Assembly: GCF_000092845.1 (NCBI RefSeq)
Contig: NC_014150.1
Coordinates: 2,948,704-3,012,703 of the forward strand
Length of the DNA: 64,000 nucleotides
Reading direction: 5' to 3'
From: Brachyspira murdochii DSM 12563
GTDB taxonomy: Bacteria > Spirochaetota > Brachyspiria > Brachyspirales > Brachyspiraceae
Positions within the stretch are counted from its first letter, which is position 1; every line of letters starts with the position of its first letter. The position numbers were made by a program, and so were the translations under genes. The notes under the pieces are model-generated. The model was given only the letters and a program-made list of their open reading frames with translations, searched no databases and was not told where the DNA came from. Positions 27,817-37,690 of this stretch are shown here, one piece after another.

Positions 27817-28554
27817 ATGATATTGTTTAGTTTAATTTATTTTTTGTTGGGATTTATCCATACATTATTATGCATTATTATCGCATTTCCTGTTTATCCG
27901 TTTATCCGTATATTCAGCAAAAAGAAGGCAAAATATTGGGTGCATTCAATGGCAAAAGTTTGGGGAAGAGTACTTATGAAAATGGCTTTTATCTCATTTA
28001 ATGTTGAAGGAAAAGAAAATTATAATCCTAATAAAACATACCTTCTTACTCCTAATCATCAAAGCTCATTTGATATATTTGCATGTTTTTCAATATTTAA
28101 AAAATCATATGCTTTTGTTTCAAAAGATACTTACGGAAAAGTGCCTTTAATAGGTTTTGGTATGTCGCTTGCTAATTATATATTTGTAAAACGCGGTACT
28201 GTAGGTGCTGTAAAATCTATAGATGATATGGAAGACAGATTAAAAAATGGTACTAGTATAGTTATATATCCGGAAGGAAGCAGAAGTGCTGACGGAGAAA
28301 TAAGAAAGCCAAAAAGAGGAATATTAAAAATAGCAGAGAGATGTCCTGATATAGAAATACTTCCTGTTGTCATATATGGAACTAGAGATATTATGAAGGC
28401 AAAGAGTATTAAAATTAATCCTTTCAGAAAAATAAGAGTAAGATTTCTAAAACCTTTCTATCTAAAAGATATAGATGGAGATGATAATGCCAAGTTAAAT
28501 TATTGGTATGAGATTATGTCTAAGAACTATAATGAGGTTAAAAACGGAAAGTAA
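27817..28554 (+). CDS. plsC: 1-acyl-sn-glycerol-3-phosphate acyltransferase
   Basis: This 245-residue membrane-bound acyltransferase has one or two N-terminal hydrophobic segments (about residues 3-30), the catalytic NHQSSFD motif (80-86) and PEGSRS (153-158), with KRG in between. It makes phosphatidic acid from lysophosphatidic acid. It is divergent from nadK with 109 bases between. No clear ribosome-binding site precedes the ATG. Confidence 0.9.
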   Translation: MILFSLIYFLLGFIHTLLCIIIAFPVYPFIRIFSKKKAKYWVHSMAKVWGRVLMKMAFISFNVEGKENYNPNKTYLLTPNHQSSFDIFACFSIFKKSYAFVSKDTYGKVPLIGFGMSLANYIFVKRGTVGAVKSIDDMEDRLKNGTSIVIYPEGSRSADGEIRKPKRGILKIAERCPDIEILPVVIYGTRDIMKAKSIKINPFRKIRVRFLKPFYLKDIDGDDNAKLNYWYEIMSKNYNEVKNGK

Positions 28555-28658
28555 GGTATAAAAATTTATTTGTCTTTTAGAGGTTTATATTAATCAAGGA
28601 TTAATTTTTATTAACAATAATAATTTTCCCTTTTAAAATTTAATAAATTTAAAAAAGC

Positions 28659-28690
28659 AAATCGCTATAAGTATAACTTATAGCGATTTT
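28659..28690 (+). terminator. Strong hairpin after plsC
   Basis: A perfect 14-bp stem (AAATCGCTATAAGT and complement) with a 3-base loop is followed only by TTTTGG. It is about 105 bases after the plsC stop. The gap 28555-28904 holds this hairpin and the ald terminator and no gene. Confidence 0.65.
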
Positions 28691-28852
28691 GGAGTTTTAT
28701 GTACTTATAAAAAATTGATAATTTTCTTATTTACTTTTAAGTAAAGAGTTTTTTAAAATTAATTAAACTGTTATTTTTAGTAGTAATACTATATTAAATA
28801 AGTATTAAAGTCAATATATTTATATGTAATTTTTTTATAATTTTAAATTAAA

Positions 28853-28879
28853 GCCGTAAAGATTACTAAACTTTACGGC
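28853..28879 (-). terminator. Terminator of ald
   Basis: GCCGTAAAG/CTTTACGGC with a 9-base loop is followed on the reverse strand by TTTAATTT, 26 bases beyond the ald stop. Confidence 0.75.
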
Positions 28880-28904
28880 ACTTTATATAAAATTTATTTA
28901 TTTT

Positions 28905-30017
28905 TTAATTAGATAATGCTGTCTTAGGATCTGTATATTCTATATCAAATGCTTCAGCAACACCTTTAAATGTACATTTTCCATTATAAGTATTAAGTCC
29001 GGTAAGCAAAGTATTATTTGTTTTGCAAATTTCTTCTAATCCTTTTTCAGCAATCATTATTCCGTAATGAGTTGTAGAATTAGTAAGTGCTATAGTAGAA
29101 GTTCTTGCCACAGCCCCCGGCATATTGGCGACACAGTAATGAACAATATCGTCTACTATAAATATAGGGTCATCATGAGTAGTAGGGTGAGATGTTTCAA
29201 AACAGCCTCCTTGATCAATAGCAACGTCTACTATTACAGCTCCTTTTTTCATCATTTTTAAATGCTCTTTTCTTAAAAGTTTAGGAGCTTTAGCCCCCGG
29301 TATAAGTACGCTTCCAATCACAACATCAGCAGTTTTAAATAATTCTTCTAAAGTTGAAGGAGCACTGAAATATGTATTTATCCTCATATTAAATATTTGA
29401 TCTATATAGGATAGTCTTGCTGCATTAATATCAGTAATAGATACATTAGCTCCAAATCCCATAGCTATTTGAGCAGCATTAAGCCCTACAACACCAGCAC
29501 CTAATATAACAACATTTGCTTTTTGTACTCCCGGAACACCTCCTAATAATACGCCTTCTCCTCCGAATTTCTTTTCCATATATTTAGCAGCTTCCTGAAT
29601 TGACAATCTTCCAGCTATACCGCTCATAGGAGCTAAACAAGGCAGCTGATTCATTTCATCTTTCATGGTCTCGTATGCTATTGCTCTTATTTTTTTCTTC
29701 AAAAGCATTTCTGTTAAAGGTTTGTCAGCAGCCAAATGTAAATAAGTGTACAATATTTGATTTTCTCTGAAATATTCATATTCTTCTTCTATAGGTTCTT
29801 TTACTTTAATAATCATATCTGCTTCAAATACTCTTTTTTTATCAGCTATTTCAACACCAACTTTTTTATATTCTTCATCGCTAAATCCGGATCCTTCTCC
29901 TGCACCTTTTTCTATAATTACTTTATTACCATGCAGTATATAATCAGCTGCATTAGCAGGTGTTAATCCTACTCTGTACTCTTGATTTTTAATTTCTTTT
30001 GGACATCCTATAAGCAT
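28905..30017 (-). CDS. ald: Alanine dehydrogenase
   Basis: This 370-residue NAD-dependent enzyme interconverts L-alanine and pyruvate plus ammonia. The N-terminal MLIGCPKEIKNQEYRVGLTP, KVKEP (71-75), His94 in TYLHLA and a Rossmann motif VVILGAGVVGLNAA identify it. The frame continues upstream to 30092, but AAGGAG 10 bases before the ATG at 30017 and the family length (about 370) fix that start. It is a single-gene unit with its own promoter and terminator. Confidence 0.95.
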   Translation of the reverse strand: MLIGCPKEIKNQEYRVGLTPANAADYILHGNKVIIEKGAGEGSGFSDEEYKKVGVEIADKKRVFEADMIIKVKEPIEEEYEYFRENQILYTYLHLAADKPLTEMLLKKKIRAIAYETMKDEMNQLPCLAPMSGIAGRLSIQEAAKYMEKKFGGEGVLLGGVPGVQKANVVILGAGVVGLNAAQIAMGFGANVSITDINAARLSYIDQIFNMRINTYFSAPSTLEELFKTADVVIGSVLIPGAKAPKLLRKEHLKMMKKGAVIVDVAIDQGGCFETSHPTTHDDPIFIVDDIVHYCVANMPGAVARTSTIALTNSTTHYGIMIAEKGLEEICKTNNTLLTGLNTYNGKCTFKGVAEAFDIEYTDPKTALSN

Positions 30018-30094
30018 ATAAAAAAACTCCTTTAAAATCAAAATTACTTTATATAGAAGTATATTATATTGTGTATAAAACTCTATATACATAC

Positions 30095-30123
30095 AATATA
30101 GTTGTTTAATTATGGTTTGTCAA
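30095..30123 (-). promoter_or_regulatory. Promoter of ald
   Basis: On the reverse strand TTGACA (30123-30118) and TATATT (30100-30095) have a 17-base spacer, about 80 bases before the ald start. Confidence 0.7.
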
Positions 30124-30244
30124 GAAATAAATTAGTTTTTTATTTTATTTAATATATTTTTATTTTGTATTTTTGTTTGATTATTATACATTTAATATGA
30201 ATACTATATACAATAAATTTTTGTACATAATTTGAATATTATAC

Positions 30245-30272
30245 TTGAAAAAATTAAACTTCATATTATAAT
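30245..30272 (+). promoter_or_regulatory. Promoter of the [FeFe] hydrogenase gene
   Basis: TTGAAA at 30245-30250 and TATAAT at 30267-30272 have a 16-base spacer, giving a leader of about 65 bases. It diverges from the ald promoter; the rest of 30018-30344 is AT-rich with nothing else seen. Confidence 0.6.
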
Positions 30273-30344
30273 ACATAATAATAAATATGATATTATACTA
30301 CTTAATTTAATATCAAATCACTTAAAAATATAGGAGAATATAAG

Positions 30345-31817
30345 GTGAATATTAATAATAATGCCTCTCAGTTAAAAAAAGAAATTTTGGTAAAAATAGC
30401 ATTAATGTTTATTGAAGACAGATTAATAGAGGATATAGATAGATTGCCTATAGAAATTATACCAAGAGACAGTAAATCTATAAGGTGCTGTATACATAAT
30501 GACAGAGAAATAATGAAAAATAGAATTATGGCTAGGCTTGGAATAAGCGTTGAGGGTAAAGAAGACAGCGGAATACCATTGTCAGAGTATGCTAAATTAG
30601 CTTTAGAAAGAGAAAAACCAACTTGGCCTATGCTTACAGTACTTGATGAGGCATGCAATGCTTGTGTAAGAGCAAATTTTATGGTTACTAATGCATGTCA
30701 GGCTTGTTTGGCAAGACCTTGTTTGGTGAATTGTCCTAAAGATGCAATTACTATTTTAGATGAAAAAAGGGCACATATAGACAGCAGCAAATGTATAAAC
30801 TGCGGATTATGTTTAAAAAATTGTCCTTATCATGCTATTATATATATACCTGTTCCTTGTGAGGAATCTTGTCCTGTAGGAGCAATTAATAAAAATGAGC
30901 AGGGTAAAGAAGTAATAGACTATCATAAATGTATATTCTGCGGCAATTGTATGAGGGAATGTCCTTTTAGTGCTATGATGGATAAGGGACAGCTTGTAGA
31001 TGTTTTAAAACACTTAAAAGAGGATAAAAAAGTTAATGTTATGTATGCTCCTGCTATTGCTTCACAGTTTAATGCTAAACCTGGACAATTAAAAAGTGCA
31101 TTACTAAAAATAGGATTTAATAAAGTCTGGGAGGTGGCTTTGGGTGCTGATGTTACTTCTGACAGGGAAGCTGCTGAGTTTGAAGAGAGAATGGAGAGGG
31201 GAGATAAACTTATGACTACTTCATGCTGTCCTGCTTATGTTAAAGCTGTTAGAAAACATGTGCCTGAATTGATTCCTTGTGTATCTGAAACTAAAACTCC
31301 TATGCATTATACCGCTGAGATGATGCATGCTGAAGATCCAGATGCTGTTAATGTTTTTATAGGTCCTTGTCTTGCTAAGAGAAGAGAGAGTATAGATGAT
31401 GAATTGGTGGATTATTGTTTATCTATGGAGGAGCTTGATGCTTTATTTATAGCTACTGGTACAGAAGTTGCTAAAGAGCCAGACTTGGATATAGGAGTTG
31501 TTCCTACTGCTTCTGGAAGAAAATATGCTATGAGCGGCGGTGTAGCTGAAGCTGTTAAAATAAGATTAAAACACCCTGAAAAATTAAAAGCTGCTGTTAT
31601 TAACGGGCTTGATAAAGATGGTATGAAGCAGCTTAAAGGATACGGAAAAGTTCAGTCTGGAGAAACTCCTGTTACTGATGATACTCCTAATCTTGTTGAG
31701 GTTATGGCTTGTAACGGAGGCTGTGTAGGAGGTCCTTGCGTAGTTAAAAATCCTAAAGCGGCTGCTGTTCAATTACAAAGATACGCTTCTACTGGTACTG
31801 AAGTTAAAAAAGACTGA
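30345..31817 (+). CDS. Monomeric [FeFe] hydrogenase (group B-like)
   Basis: This 490-residue iron-sulfur protein has two ferredoxin-type 4Fe-4S motifs (KCINCGLC...CP near 149-161 and KCIFCGNC...CP near 195-207) plus extra Cys groups upstream. The H-cluster motifs are variant: TSCCPAY (292-298), PCLAK (341-345) and MACNGGCVGGPC (454-465). These variants fit the group B (TIGR04105) hydrogenases, not the TSCCPGW/MPC form of group A. It should make or oxidise hydrogen with ferredoxin during fermentation. It needs HydE/F/G, encoded 6-11 kb downstream. It starts at GTG with AGGAGA 7 bases upstream. Confidence 0.9.
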   Translation: MNINNNASQLKKEILVKIALMFIEDRLIEDIDRLPIEIIPRDSKSIRCCIHNDREIMKNRIMARLGISVEGKEDSGIPLSEYAKLALEREKPTWPMLTVLDEACNACVRANFMVTNACQACLARPCLVNCPKDAITILDEKRAHIDSSKCINCGLCLKNCPYHAIIYIPVPCEESCPVGAINKNEQGKEVIDYHKCIFCGNCMRECPFSAMMDKGQLVDVLKHLKEDKKVNVMYAPAIASQFNAKPGQLKSALLKIGFNKVWEVALGADVTSDREAAEFEERMERGDKLMTTSCCPAYVKAVRKHVPELIPCVSETKTPMHYTAEMMHAEDPDAVNVFIGPCLAKRRESIDDELVDYCLSMEELDALFIATGTEVAKEPDLDIGVVPTASGRKYAMSGGVAEAVKIRLKHPEKLKAAVINGLDKDGMKQLKGYGKVQSGETPVTDDTPNLVEVMACNGGCVGGPCVVKNPKAAAVQLQRYASTGTEVKKD

Positions 31818-31843
31818 TAATTTATTAAAATAAGCAATAATTA

Positions 31844-31877
31844 AAGGCAGGAGTTATTATTACTCTTGCCTTTTTTA
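31844..31877 (+). terminator. Terminator after the hydrogenase gene
   Basis: AAGGCAGGAGT and ACTCTTGCCTT form an 11-bp stem (one G-T) with a 7-base loop and a T-run. Confidence 0.88.
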
Positions 31878-31901
31878 TTTATTTAATTATTCTTAATTTA
31901 A

Positions 31902-32534
31902 TTATTCTATCAATAATTTTTCTATATTTTTCAAATTTCTTTCTTTTGCATAGTATAAAGCATCATTTCCCTTACTGTCTTTTATGGTTTTGTCAGCATT
32001 ATGCTCTAATAGAAGTTTTACTATTTCTACGTAATTAATAGTATCTTTTCCAAATATCGCTATTTCAAGCAGAGCTGTTCTTGATAAATTATCTATATGA
32101 TTAACATTTACATCTGTATTTTCAAGCAGAAATTTTACTGTTTCCCAATGTCCTTTTTCGCATGCCAGTGTTAAAGCATTTGCTCCATATATATTAACTA
32201 CTTTAGTATCAGCATTAACATACATTATTTTTATTGTATTTATATATCCTTTCTCGCAGGCATATAAAAAAGGAGAATTAAATTTATTATCTTGTATATT
32301 AACATTTGCCCCATTATCAATAAAAAGTTTAGCCATTTTCATATCATTTTTATATATTGCTATCATTAATGGAGTTCTTTTCATATCATCTTGTATATTA
32401 ACATTAATACCCATTTCTATATATTCCTGTACTGTTTTTATATCTCCGCTATGTACTGCCGAAAAGAAACCTATTTTTATATCTGCAAATAACATCGCAT
32501 CTGATATTAATAAGATAATAATTAAAACTTTCAT
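31902..32534 (-). CDS. Secreted ankyrin-repeat protein
   Basis: This 210-residue protein has a short signal peptide (residues 1-18, ending MLFA-D) and about six ankyrin repeats. Recognisable units include TPLMIAIYKNDMKMAKLFID, ALTLACEKGHWETVKFLLE and VEIVKLLLEHNADKTIKD. It probably acts in protein binding outside the cytoplasm. Large families of such proteins are typical of Brachyspira. It is isolated from its neighbours, with no partner gene visible. The target is unknown. Confidence 0.85.
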   Translation of the reverse strand: MKVLIIILLISDAMLFADIKIGFFSAVHSGDIKTVQEYIEMGINVNIQDDMKRTPLMIAIYKNDMKMAKLFIDNGANVNIQDNKFNSPFLYACEKGYINTIKIMYVNADTKVVNIYGANALTLACEKGHWETVKFLLENTDVNVNHIDNLSRTALLEIAIFGKDTINYVEIVKLLLEHNADKTIKDSKGNDALYYAKERNLKNIEKLLIE

Positions 32535-32822
32535 AATTTAATCCTTAAATTGTACTCTTTTTGCCAAGTCAAACAATATATTTTTATATTACTAAAATAC
32601 ATTACTATTAAAATAACTTTAAAATACTTCCAAATATAAAAATTATGATAACATATTTTAATTTTTTTTTATATTTAAATTGTAGGATTTATTTTTATAT
32701 ATTTTTACAGCTTGTATTAATATATAGTTTTAAATGGGTGTTTTTATTATATTTTTAATAATGGAATTAAAAAAATATCCGAAGAATTATTAAAGAATTA
32801 TAAAAATAATTAGGAATTGAAA

Positions 32823-34238
32823 GTGCGTTATATAGGTATTTTTATAGCGTTTATTTTATTTTGTACAGTCAATCTAAATGCGGCTGTTATTAATGTTTTT
32901 TCAGATACAAATAATGTTTATTACAGTTCATTAGATAATATTACTAATAGTTTTATATTAAATAACGGTAATTCAGATGAAGTATCAAACGATATGACAT
33001 TAATATTTGAGAGAACTATTTTAGGCTCTTCATATTTTCATGGATTAAGCTACAGTTCAGATATAAAATATATAGCTGGTGCTAATGGCGGAAAGGCTGT
33101 ATTTTTTCCAAATATTAGGTCTTATGTGAAAATAGATCATTATTTAGATAGTTCTGATGATGTTTCTATGTCAAGTTTTACTTTTGAATTTTATTTAAAT
33201 CCTTATAGAGTAAGAATGAATTCTAAAGTGCTTTCAAAGATGGCTATATATAATGATAATGGTGTTACAAAATATGCAGGTATAAGAGCAAATATTATTA
33301 ATGGCAGATTAGTTTGGCAGTTTAATAATTTGTTTTCTTATAATGGTCAGTATACAAATGTTACTTTATCAGGAGGAGAGTACTTAAAGGAAAATGAATG
33401 GAGACATCATAGTGTTAGTTTTGATGCTTCTACAGGAAAATTAGTAAAATATATAGACGGACTTGAAGAAGAAGTTATATATTTAACAAGTACAGGGGAT
33501 AGAAACGGATCTCCTTATGTTGCTGAATTTGAAAATATCAAATTAGATCCTCTATATTTAGGACAAGGTTTTATAGGAGGCTTAGATTCTTTTTATTTTA
33601 CCCCTGATTATAAACAGGATTTTAATTTATATAGATATTCATCAAACGGAGAAATAATAAGCAGAGTTATAGATTTTGAAGATAAAAATACATTTATAGA
33701 CTCTATAAATTATACAGGAAGTTATACGAATGGCTGCTATATAGACCTTTATTATAGAACTTCAGATTATTATTTTGCTCCAGATGATAGTAATATAGCC
33801 TGGCAGTATTTAGATAATAATACTAATTATATGACATCTAATGTAAGATATCTTCAGATAAGAGCTGTATTGAATAGCAATGCTGATAGAAATATAACCC
33901 CTATATTGAACAATGTTGATATTTCCTATCATAAAGGAAGACTTCCTCAGATACCTGTTAATTTAACAGCAACAGCTGTTAATAATAATTCTGTTATGTT
34001 AAGATGGGATAGTGTTCATGAAGATGTTGTAGGCTATAAAATATATTACGGTACAAAACCCGGAGTTTATAATGATGCTGAATATACTCCTATACAGATA
34101 GGAAATCAGACTGAATACTATATAGAAGGACTTAATACGAATGAGGTTTATTATTTTACTATAACCGCTATAGGCGGAGAAGGCGGGAATATAGAGAGCG
34201 GTTTTTCTAAAGAAGTTTATGTCAGACCAGTTCATTAA
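32823..34238 (+). CDS. Secreted LamG-like/fibronectin type III protein
   Basis: This 471-residue protein begins with a signal peptide (about residues 1-21, cleavage after LNA). A concanavalin/LamG-like sandwich follows (about 95-270), with FTFEFYLNPYRV, EWRHHSVSFD and GFIGGLDSFYF. A C-terminal fibronectin type III domain (about 375-470) contains NSVMLRWDSV and GLNTNEVYYFTITAI. It is likely a periplasmic or surface carbohydrate- or protein-binding protein. AGGA lies 7 bases before the GTG at 32823, so this start is preferred over the TTG at 32817. The TPR gene follows 19 bases after the stop. Confidence 0.8.
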   Translation: MRYIGIFIAFILFCTVNLNAAVINVFSDTNNVYYSSLDNITNSFILNNGNSDEVSNDMTLIFERTILGSSYFHGLSYSSDIKYIAGANGGKAVFFPNIRSYVKIDHYLDSSDDVSMSSFTFEFYLNPYRVRMNSKVLSKMAIYNDNGVTKYAGIRANIINGRLVWQFNNLFSYNGQYTNVTLSGGEYLKENEWRHHSVSFDASTGKLVKYIDGLEEEVIYLTSTGDRNGSPYVAEFENIKLDPLYLGQGFIGGLDSFYFTPDYKQDFNLYRYSSNGEIISRVIDFEDKNTFIDSINYTGSYTNGCYIDLYYRTSDYYFAPDDSNIAWQYLDNNTNYMTSNVRYLQIRAVLNSNADRNITPILNNVDISYHKGRLPQIPVNLTATAVNNNSVMLRWDSVHEDVVGYKIYYGTKPGVYNDAEYTPIQIGNQTEYYIEGLNTNEVYYFTITAIGGEGGNIESGFSKEVYVRPVH

Positions 34239-34257
34239 AATAAAAAAGGAGATTAAC

Positions 34258-35121
34258 GTGTCTACTAATACTAAAGCAATGAAATTAAGTAATCTTGCAG
34301 AGGAACTTTTAAAGAAAGGAGTAAATGAAGAAGCTATCGAGGCTTTAAAAAGAAGTATGAGATTAAGTACTTCTGAAGATATGAAGTCGTATTTACAGGT
34401 AGCTGTTTCCTTATTTGAAAACGGCGATTATGAACATGCTAAAATATTTTTAAACACTTTCTTGGAATATTGGATGGCAGCTGAAGCATATTTTATTTTG
34501 GGAGCTATTGCCAAAAAAGAATACAGACTTCAAGAGGCTTTTGAACTTTATAGAAAAGGTATTACACTATATACTTCTCAGAATCTTGATCCTTATTATG
34601 AGTTTTTGTCTTTATGTACTATGCTTAAAGAAGAAGACAAAGGATTGGAAGCTGCCAAAAATGTACTTAAAATTAATTCAAAAGACAGAGTTGCTTTGGT
34701 TTATATGGCTAATTACTTTTTTAGAAATGAACTTTATAAAGAGGCTATGAACTTTTATAAAATATTAGTAGATAATAATTTGGCTGACCATAATGATTAT
34801 CATTATTACGGTGTATGCCTTCATGAAATTAAAGATTATAAAAGAGCTGAAAATATGTATTTGCAGGCTTTGGCTATGTATCCTGCTGATACTCCGGAAA
34901 TTCTTGCTCTTAAAAACCTTAGAAGCAAAAGTTTAAAAGATAATTATCCTAATTTGGAAGAAAGCAAAGCTAAATATACTAAAAAAATAAAAGAAAATCC
35001 TGATTCTAGTTCTTATTTCCATTTAGGCAATATTGAATTTATTAATGGAAATTATGAAAAAGCTGCAGAGTTTTACTCTAAAGCTAAAGAAGTTTATGAA
35101 GAGAAAGTCTGCGTATCTTAA
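34258..35121 (+). CDS. Tetratricopeptide-repeat protein
   Basis: This 287-residue, all-helical protein has several TPR units, for example in residues 8-40, 75-105, 145-170, 180-210 and 245-275 (LGNIEFINGNYEKAAEFYSKA). No signal peptide is seen, so it is likely a cytoplasmic scaffold. The frame opens at 34219 inside the preceding gene, but AAGGAG 6 bases before GTG 34258 marks the real start. It is probably co-transcribed with the LamG/FN3 gene. Its function is unknown. Confidence 0.8.
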   Translation: MSTNTKAMKLSNLAEELLKKGVNEEAIEALKRSMRLSTSEDMKSYLQVAVSLFENGDYEHAKIFLNTFLEYWMAAEAYFILGAIAKKEYRLQEAFELYRKGITLYTSQNLDPYYEFLSLCTMLKEEDKGLEAAKNVLKINSKDRVALVYMANYFFRNELYKEAMNFYKILVDNNLADHNDYHYYGVCLHEIKDYKRAENMYLQALAMYPADTPEILALKNLRSKSLKDNYPNLEESKAKYTKKIKENPDSSSYFHLGNIEFINGNYEKAAEFYSKAKEVYEEKVCVS

Positions 35122-35353
35122 ATAAGAGTTTATTTCTGCAATTACATATAAATAAAACTTTTTATTATAAATTGTAAATCTAAGTTATATATTAATTATA
35201 TTATAAAATAATATAATTACTTATATATAAATAATAATATTTCATTAGTTTTGCATCAAGTATAATATCATTACCTATTTTCATTATATATTTTATATAT
35301 TCAGTAATAAAACTTTTATAATTTCATAATTATATAAAATTAAATTTATTTTA

Positions 35354-35382
35354 TTGACACTAATATATAATTTTACTATACT
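35354..35382 (+). promoter_or_regulatory. Consensus promoter of the chemotaxis receptor gene
   Basis: TTGACA at 35354-35359 and TATACT at 35377-35382 are separated by exactly 17 bases, 59 bases before the ATG. The rest of the gap 35122-35441 is AT-rich. It holds only a weak hairpin near 35126-35165 that may end the TPR gene. Confidence 0.8.
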
Positions 35383-35441
35383 AAATTTATAAATTATTCT
35401 AATTATTATTTCATTTTTTATTTAGTATTAGGGGTATCATT

Positions 35442-37268
35442 ATGAAGAAAATACATAGTTTATCTTTTAAACTACCAGTTACTATCAGTTTATTGTCAAT
35501 ATTGATGTTAGGTTTTTTATTGTCAACTTCAGTATACTTTTCAAATAAAGGTATAACTGAAAGTACAAATACGGGCTTTGAGAATACCGTTGAGGGGTAC
35601 GCTAACTTGTTTGATTCTATATTAAATGCTCAGGTTATGCTTAATAAATCATATACAAGCGGTGCCAATATTAAAAATTTCTTTTCAAATGCCGCTGCCT
35701 ATAGTAATAATGTTTATTTGGATATAACTTCATTTGTAGAAAATAATAATTTTGTAGAGAATATTTCTATAATGGATACTAGAGGTGTGATAGTTTTTGA
35801 TAGAAACTCACAATTAATAGGCCGAAATTTCATGGATTTAAGACCCACTATGATGAATAAATTATTAGCAGGCGAAGAAGTTTCTTTTGGAGATGATATT
35901 GTTAAATCAGCTGCTACTGGGGATCTTACAATATCTTTAGGGGTGAGAATACTTGATTATAATGATCAATTGATAGGTTATTTAGTTTCTATTATAAAAA
36001 TAATGTCTATATATGACGCCTATTTTAGTAATGTACGCTTAGGACAGTCTGGAAGGATAGTAACAGTTAATAATAAATCTGTGGTTGTAATGGATACAGA
36101 TCCTAAAGAAATAAATAAGCAGGCTCCGAGTGAATATAATAGTATAATGCAAAACTCATCTGTATCTGGAAAGTTAAAATATGGTGTAAGAGAAGGATTT
36201 TATAAAAAAATGACTGCTCAGCCTTGGATAGTCGCTTATGCTATGGATACTAAAGAGATATATGAAGTTAATAGATCTATTATTGTAATAAGTGTAATAA
36301 TAGGCATTATATCGATGGTTATTATGACATTAGTAGTATTTTTATTTACTAGAAGCATAATAAAACCTCTTAATATTGTAGTCGAAGAGGCTAAGGAGAT
36401 AGAAAGCGGCAGACTTATTATGCATAAAAGAAAGCTAAATAGAAAAGATGAGATTGGAGAATTATCACATTCTTTTCATAATATGAAATATAAATTAATA
36501 GAAGTAATAGAAACAACTTTGCATAATGCTGATAAGATGTCGCATGCGGCTAATGCCCTTGCTTCTGGAAATAAGAACCTAGCTGCAAAAGCAGAAAATA
36601 CAGCAGCCAACCTTGAAGAGACTGCATCTTCTATGGAAGAAATATCTTCAGCAATATCAATGGCTACTAATAATTCTGTAAAAGGGAATAATATGATGAA
36701 TAGCTGTAAGGAAGCTATAGAAAATGCTGCTTCAGTGGTATCAGAAACAGTAAAAAGTATGAATGAAGTTAATAATGACAGTGAGAAAATTAAAGATATA
36801 ATAAAAGTTATAGAAGGCATTGCTTTTCAGACTAATATTTTAGCACTTAATGCGGCTGTAGAGGCGGCACGTGCAGGAGATCAGGGTAAAGGTTTTGCTG
36901 TTGTAGCAAGCGAGGTTAGAAGTTTGGCACAAAATAGTCAGACTTCTGCTAAAGATATTACAGAATTGATTAATCAGGTATATGAAAAGATAAATAAAGC
37001 TAATGAGATTGTAGAAAGTCAGGAACAATTATTTATAGGAATAAAAGAGCAAATAGAAAATACGGCAAATATTATAAAAGATATAAGTGCTGCTGCCGTA
37101 GAACAGCAGTCTGGAGTAGCTCAGGTTAATAAAGCTGTTATGGAAATGGATACTATTACTCAGGAAAATGCTGCTTTGGTAGAAGAGTCTACTGCTTCTT
37201 CTATATCGCTTTATAATGATGCTAAAGAACTTCAAAATGTTGTTAGCTTTTTCCATATAGAAAAATAA
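35442..37268 (+). CDS. Methyl-accepting chemotaxis protein
   Basis: This 608-residue receptor has a first membrane helix at about 11-31 and a periplasmic Cache-type sensor (about 35-275). A second helix lies at about 278-301, followed by a HAMP domain (302-356) and a cytoplasmic signalling domain. The hairpin tip IAFQTNILALNAAVEAARAG is typical. The protein passes ligand information to CheA/CheW to control flagellar rotation. Ligand unknown. It has its own strong promoter, and AGGGG precedes the ATG. Confidence 0.93.
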   Translation: MKKIHSLSFKLPVTISLLSILMLGFLLSTSVYFSNKGITESTNTGFENTVEGYANLFDSILNAQVMLNKSYTSGANIKNFFSNAAAYSNNVYLDITSFVENNNFVENISIMDTRGVIVFDRNSQLIGRNFMDLRPTMMNKLLAGEEVSFGDDIVKSAATGDLTISLGVRILDYNDQLIGYLVSIIKIMSIYDAYFSNVRLGQSGRIVTVNNKSVVVMDTDPKEINKQAPSEYNSIMQNSSVSGKLKYGVREGFYKKMTAQPWIVAYAMDTKEIYEVNRSIIVISVIIGIISMVIMTLVVFLFTRSIIKPLNIVVEEAKEIESGRLIMHKRKLNRKDEIGELSHSFHNMKYKLIEVIETTLHNADKMSHAANALASGNKNLAAKAENTAANLEETASSMEEISSAISMATNNSVKGNNMMNSCKEAIENAASVVSETVKSMNEVNNDSEKIKDIIKVIEGIAFQTNILALNAAVEAARAGDQGKGFAVVASEVRSLAQNSQTSAKDITELINQVYEKINKANEIVESQEQLFIGIKEQIENTANIIKDISAAAVEQQSGVAQVNKAVMEMDTITQENAALVEESTASSISLYNDAKELQNVVSFFHIEK

Positions 37269-37400
37269 TTATAAAAAATTAATAAAAGCTATTTACAAAA
37301 TAATTTATAGTTTTATAATAAAATAACCTAAGTGAATAACTGTTAATGTTTATCATAAAGGAATTTATTTTAAAATAATATTTATATTTTTTGTTAGTTT

Positions 37401-37652
37401 ATGGAAAATAATAGAATTGCTGTTATAGGTATAATAATTGAAGACACCAATGCTGCGGCAAAGGTGAATGAAATTCTTCATAGCTACAGTGATTTTGTTA
37501 TAGGAAGAATGGGTATACCTTACAGAGAAGAAAATATAAATATAATAAGCATAGTATTAAATGCTCCTATAGATAAAATTAATAGTTTAACAGGTAAACT
37601 TGGCATGATTGAAAATGTTTCTGCAAAAGCACTTTATGCCAGTAAAAAATAA
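37401..37652 (+). CDS. TM1266-family [FeFe]-hydrogenase-associated regulator
   Basis: This 83-residue ACT/NikR-C-like protein (RIAVIGIIIED at the start, ending NVSAKALYASKK) matches the TIGR03959/TM1266 family. That family is found beside hydrogenase maturation genes and is thought to be regulatory. hydG follows 38 bases later, supporting the assignment. There is no DNA-binding domain, so it may sense a metabolite or interact with a partner. No good ribosome-binding site is visible. Confidence 0.82.
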   Translation: MENNRIAVIGIIIEDTNAAAKVNEILHSYSDFVIGRMGIPYREENINIISIVLNAPIDKINSLTGKLGMIENVSAKALYASKK

Positions 37653-37690
37653 TACCTAAACAGTTTAATTATAAAATAGGAGTATATTTT

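Noticed and set aside
36476..37256. Antisense open frames within the chemotaxis receptor gene
   Set aside because: They are shadows of the helical, repetitive signalling domain.
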